DNA of 64,000 bases from an uncultured Clostridia bacterium (GTDB lineage: Bacteria > Bacillota > Clostridia > TANB77 > CAG-508). The notes below the pieces were generated by a model that worked only from the letters and a program-made list of their open reading frames with translations, made no database searches and had not been told where the DNA came from. Both the position numbers and the translations under genes were made by a program. Position 1 is the first letter of the stretch. Each line of letters starts with the position of its first letter. Below are positions 61,391 to 64,000 of the stretch, one piece after another. The stretch spans positions 124,001 through 188,000 of the forward strand of contig CAKPHG010000001.1 in the NCBI GenBank assembly GCA_934157035.1. Direction: 5' to 3'.

Positions 61391-62771
61391 TATTAGTAGC
61401 CTCCTTTTTCTCAGTTAGTAATTTTTCAATGCTTTCTTTTACTTTTCTTGCTGTTGGATCTGCATATAGTTCAAATAAAATATACACTGTTTCTCCTTTT
61501 TCTAATGATAGGTATTTTACAGTATCTAATTCATTTTCAGTACATACAATTTTTTCTGCTGGAACTCCTGCTAGTAATAGTCTTAAATAATAATCCTTAG
61601 ATCTAATTCCTCCTATTACTATTTTTTGTATATCTTCTGAATTTAAAAATTCAAAGTCACAATCATAAAGCCATGTTATATTTTCTGTTGATGATTTTGC
61701 ATCAAACACATCATCTAGCATTAAAATTATTTCTTTTTTTCCTTTTTCTTTTTTTACATAATCAAATACACATGAACAAGCTATTGGGTTTTGTCCCTTT
61801 GCCATATTGTATACTATATTTACTCCATTTAATTCTTCTTTTTGATATCTTGTCCCAGTTATATTTATTTTTTTAAATGTTTCTTGTATATTTTCTGTTG
61901 ATAGTCCAAATTCTTTTAAAAGTGTAATTACTGCTATCATATTATATATATTAAATATACTATTAGAAGATACCATTTGAAATTCTTTATGTTCTTCTTT
62001 ATGGTTTACTGTTATTTTTTCATTTTCATAATCTATTTTTTCTACTGTATAATCCGGAGTTGGAGACTTAAAATTACAATTCGGACAATATGCATTTCCT
62101 ATATGATGATATCTTACATAATTATATTGTAATTTAGTATTGCATTTAGGGCATATTCTCATATCATTTATTATATTTATTGATTCGTTTAAGTCTGTAT
62201 CTAATTTATTTATAGCAAAATAAACTTTCTTATTCTCACTAGTTCCTAATGAACTACTTATTAAGTCATCTGCATTTAAAATTAAAGTTGTTTCTTTTGG
62301 CAACTCTTTATTTATTATTCCATGAATATATTCTGGATGAGCATTTCTTCTAATTGAATCTCTAAATAAATTTGTACAAATTAAGTATGTTGGTTTAATG
62401 TAAGGATATACTTTTAAAGAACTTCTTTCATCAATTTCAAATACTGCTATTTCATACTTTTCTTTTTGTAGCCATGACATACCACTTATAAGACTACTTG
62501 CTATTCCAGAATTTACATTTGAACCGAATTTATTATTTAACACTTTATATCCATTTACTTGTAATGAATCTATTATTAAATTACATACTGTGGTCTTTCC
62601 ATTTGTTCCCGTAACCCCTATAATCGTTTTAGGCTTTTTTACTTTTTTTAAGAAATCTGGACATATTTTTATTGCTAATTTTCCTGGAAATTGAGTCGCA
62701 TTTCTTCTTAAAATCTTTAACATTAATTGTATAAGCTTTGCAATATAAAAAGCAAAATAATATCTTAGCAT
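61383..62771 (-). CDS. murT: MurT-like lipid II isoglutaminyl synthase ligase subunit
   Basis: The 462-residue Mur-ligase-family protein has an N-terminal hydrophobic segment, the ATP-binding GTNGKTT (about 55-61), an inserted cysteine zinc ribbon (CPKCNTKL... YCPNC, about 205-235) and the C-terminal DUF1727 domain (GQNPIACSCVFDYV...ITWLYDCDFE). The acidic DUF1727 residue that would help GatD catalysis is retained. In the normal pair MurT amidates D-Glu of lipid II with GatD ammonia. The start follows TAGGAGGAATAAAAAT. It is the first gene of murT-gatD-like-aminotransferase-trpS. Confidence 0.93.
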   Translation of the reverse strand: MLRYYFAFYIAKLIQLMLKILRRNATQFPGKLAIKICPDFLKKVKKPKTIIGVTGTNGKTTVCNLIIDSLQVNGYKVLNNKFGSNVNSGIASSLISGMSWLQKEKYEIAVFEIDERSSLKVYPYIKPTYLICTNLFRDSIRRNAHPEYIHGIINKELPKETTLILNADDLISSSLGTSENKKVYFAINKLDTDLNESINIINDMRICPKCNTKLQYNYVRYHHIGNAYCPNCNFKSPTPDYTVEKIDYENEKITVNHKEEHKEFQMVSSNSIFNIYNMIAVITLLKEFGLSTENIQETFKKINITGTRYQKEELNGVNIVYNMAKGQNPIACSCVFDYVKKEKGKKEIILMLDDVFDAKSSTENITWLYDCDFEFLNSEDIQKIVIGGIRSKDYYLRLLLAGVPAEKIVCTENELDTVKYLSLEKGETVYILFELYADPTARKVKESIEKLLTEKKEATNND

Positions 62772-62856
62772 ATTTTTATTCCTCCTAATTTTAACGATTT
62801 TATTTTAGCACATTTTAATATAAAAAAATAGCTTTTGCATAAAAATAAATAAAAAA

Positions 62857-62889
62857 AATGAGTAAATTATATATAATCTACTCATTTTT
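62857..62889 (-). terminator. Terminator of the rplU-rpmA operon
   Basis: The arms AAATGAGTAGATTATAT and ATATAATTTACTCATTT form a stem with one mismatch and a T run on the minus strand, just past rpmA. Confidence 0.88.
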
Positions 62890-62894
62890 CTTAT

Positions 62895-63164
62895 TTACGC
62901 TTTTGCATCCTCTACTGGATAAACACTGACTTGTTTTTTGTCTCTTCCAAGTCTTTCAAATTTTACATTTCCATCTACTAATGCAAATAATGTATCATCG
63001 CTTCCGATTCCTACATTTGTTCCTGGATGGAATTTAGTTCCTCTTTGTCTTACTAGAATGTTTCCAGCTAATACAAATTGACCATCTGCTCTTTTTAAAC
63101 CAAGACGTTTTGATTCACTGTCTCTACCGTTTTTAACACTACCTTGACCTTTCTTATGAGCCAT
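62895..63164 (-). CDS. rpmA: 50S ribosomal protein L27, without the cleavable N-terminal extension
   Basis: The 89-residue protein starts MAHKKGQGSVKNGRDSESKR, so the mature N-terminus is reached directly. Most Firmicutes make a longer precursor cut by the Prp protease after ...FF; that extension is missing. The C-terminal core (GLKRADGQFVLAGNILVRQRGTKFHPG) is normal. The start follows GAAGGGAGTGAGAAAAC. It follows rplU by 55 bases, and no prp-like gene lies between them, in line with the missing leader. Confidence 0.97.
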   Translation of the reverse strand: MAHKKGQGSVKNGRDSESKRLGLKRADGQFVLAGNILVRQRGTKFHPGTNVGIGSDDTLFALVDGNVKFERLGRDKKQVSVYPVEDAKA

Positions 63165-63219
63165 GTTTTCTCACTCCCTTCGTGTTTTATATATCCGTTT
63201 ATAAATTTCTAAATTAAAT

Positions 63220-63621
63220 TTATTCTTCAACTTTTTCTGCTTTTTTTGCAGTTGTTTTTTTAGTTGTTTCAGCTTTTACTTCTGCTTTTTCTGCAGTAGC
63301 TTTTGCTGCTGGCATAGCTATTTTAGTAATTTCTACTTTTGTAAATGGTTGTCTATGTCCTTGTGTTCTTCTGTAGTTCTTTTTAGCTTTATATTTGTAA
63401 ACGATAATTTTTTTACCTTTACCATTTTCAACTACTTTACCTTCTACTTTAATACCTTTTACATAAGGAGCTCCAACTTCTACTTTCTTGTCATCAGATA
63501 CTAAAACTACTTTATCAAAAGTAACTTTTTTACCTTCTTCAGCATCTAATTTTTCGAAGAATACTACATCTCCTTCTGCTACTTTGTATTGTTTTCCACA
63601 GCTTTCAATTATTGCGTACAT
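63220..63621 (-). CDS. rplU: 50S ribosomal protein L21 with an alanine/lysine/glutamate-rich extension
   Basis: Residues 1-103 are a standard L21 (YAIIESCGKQYKVAEGDV, YKAKKNYRRTQGHRQPFTKVEITKI). About 30 residues follow that are rich in Ala, Lys, Glu and Thr (AKATAEKAEVKAETTKKTTA), longer than the usual 103-residue protein. The start follows AAGAGGAGGTGTACAATTA. rpmA is next in the operon. A structured leader lies upstream. Confidence 0.97.
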   Translation of the reverse strand: MYAIIESCGKQYKVAEGDVVFFEKLDAEEGKKVTFDKVVLVSDDKKVEVGAPYVKGIKVEGKVVENGKGKKIIVYKYKAKKNYRRTQGHRQPFTKVEITKIAMPAAKATAEKAEVKAETTKKTTAKKAEKVEE

Positions 63622-63639
63622 TAATTGTACACCTCCTCT

Positions 63640-63725
63640 TATATGTATACTCGCTAAGCATAAAATACTAGGCAGTTAAAGTTAAACTTTAACATTTTAG
63701 GCCCGACCCAGGCGGCTTACAGATA
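63640..63725 (-). promoter_or_regulatory. Structured leader of rplU (L21 leader candidate)
   Basis: The minus strand has a GC-rich segment (AAGCCGCCTGGGTCGGGCC) followed by an AT loop and CTGCCTAGTATTTTATGCTTAG, which can pair in part. An L21 leader, a known autoregulatory RNA upstream of rplU in Firmicutes, is expected here. The match is by position and GC-rich hairpin only. Confidence 0.4.
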
Positions 63726-63746
63726 AATATTTTAACATATTAGGTT

Positions 63747-64000
63747 TTATTTGTCAATCTTTTCTAATTTAAATTTTAAATAATCTCCACTAATTAATTT
63801 AAAATCTATTCCTTCTATATTACCTTCTATAGCATCCTTATGTGATGCACCATGTAAATGACCATAATAGCATTTACTTACATTATATTTTTTCATAATG
63901 TCTAAAAATTCTGAATTGTATGTATATATATTTTTCATACAAGATGCAAGAATTGGTGGATAATGCATAATACAAATTATTTCTTTTTCTTCTCCATATT
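63747..64000 (-). CDS. Metallophosphoesterase, C-terminal part, cut by the window end
   Basis: The reading frame runs from the stop at 63747 past the window end, so only the last 84 or so residues are seen. They contain IICIMHYPPI and the metal-binding YYGHLHGASHKDA, which are calcineurin-like phosphoesterase motifs, and a FKLISGDYLKFKLEKI end. The N-terminal metal ligands are outside the window. It lies upstream of the rplU leader on the same strand. Confidence 0.85.
   Translation of the reverse strand, partial: YGEEKEIICIMHYPPILASCMKNIYTYNSEFLDIMKKYNVSKCYYGHLHGASHKDAIEGNIEGIDFKLISGDYLKFKLEKIDK

Overview
The window is about 64 kb of a low-GC, AT-rich chromosome from an anaerobic, endospore-forming member of the Clostridia, probably an uncultured gut-type lineage. 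The reasons are the sporulation genes (spoIIAA-spoIIAB-sigF, spoIID, a SpoIIQ-like LytM protein, spoIVA), T-box leaders on thrS and valS, a MurT/GatD pair, the GGGtGRT/NifU-like pair and strong GGAGG ribosome-binding sites throughout. Most genes are on the minus strand. No phage, IS element, CRISPR array or secretion system is visible.

Layout, left to right: thrS with a Thr T-box; an anchored surface protein; rlmB; lepA; small membrane proteins; ylmH; dxs; a divergent VWA surface protein; eno; a tRNA-Gln preceded by a duplicated copy of its own 5' half; a metallopeptidase and a TVP38-family protein; the GGGtGRT/NifU-like pair; a glycolytic operon gap-pgk-NUDIX-tpiA-gpmI ending in a YezG-like gene; a plus-strand structured RNA of about 360 nt; addA; the sporulation block spoIIAA-spoIIAB-sigF-spoIID-spoIIQ-like; valS with a Val T-box and a 55-residue ORF; two accessory-looking genes (a two-OB-fold SSB and an acidic repeat protein); a TPR protein; an aldose epimerase; recG; an HD protein; DUF421/DUF4363; spoIVA; a UDPGP-type uridylyltransferase; a monofunctional glycosyltransferase; tRNA-Tyr and a CAU tRNA; a TetR/acyl-CoA ligase pair; mreB; lexA; obgE; trpS; an EctB-like aminotransferase; gatD-like and murT; rpmA and rplU; and a metallophosphoesterase cut by the window end.

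The main discovery candidate is a shared recoding signal. Four unrelated core genes (addA, recG, sigF and the UDPGP uridylyltransferase) are each broken by one extra C that creates an in-frame CGG followed by AA. Skipping that C (+1 shift to GGA, glycine) restores a full-length, conserved protein in every case: the Walker A glycine of AddA and RecG, the GGQGTR loop of the uridylyltransferase, and the AQNG segment of SigF. A by-eye scan of the other core genes found no in-frame CGG. CGG as ordinary arginine appears only in three accessory-looking genes. This suggests +1 frameshifting at a vacant or very rare CGG codon. The second candidate is the structured RNA at 25127-25490, which has its own promoter, a long-range closing helix and a terminator.

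Starts were adjusted from the longest ORF where a Shine-Dalgarno sequence clearly favours an internal codon. Family assignments come from recognition of motifs and overall sequence; no database search was run.
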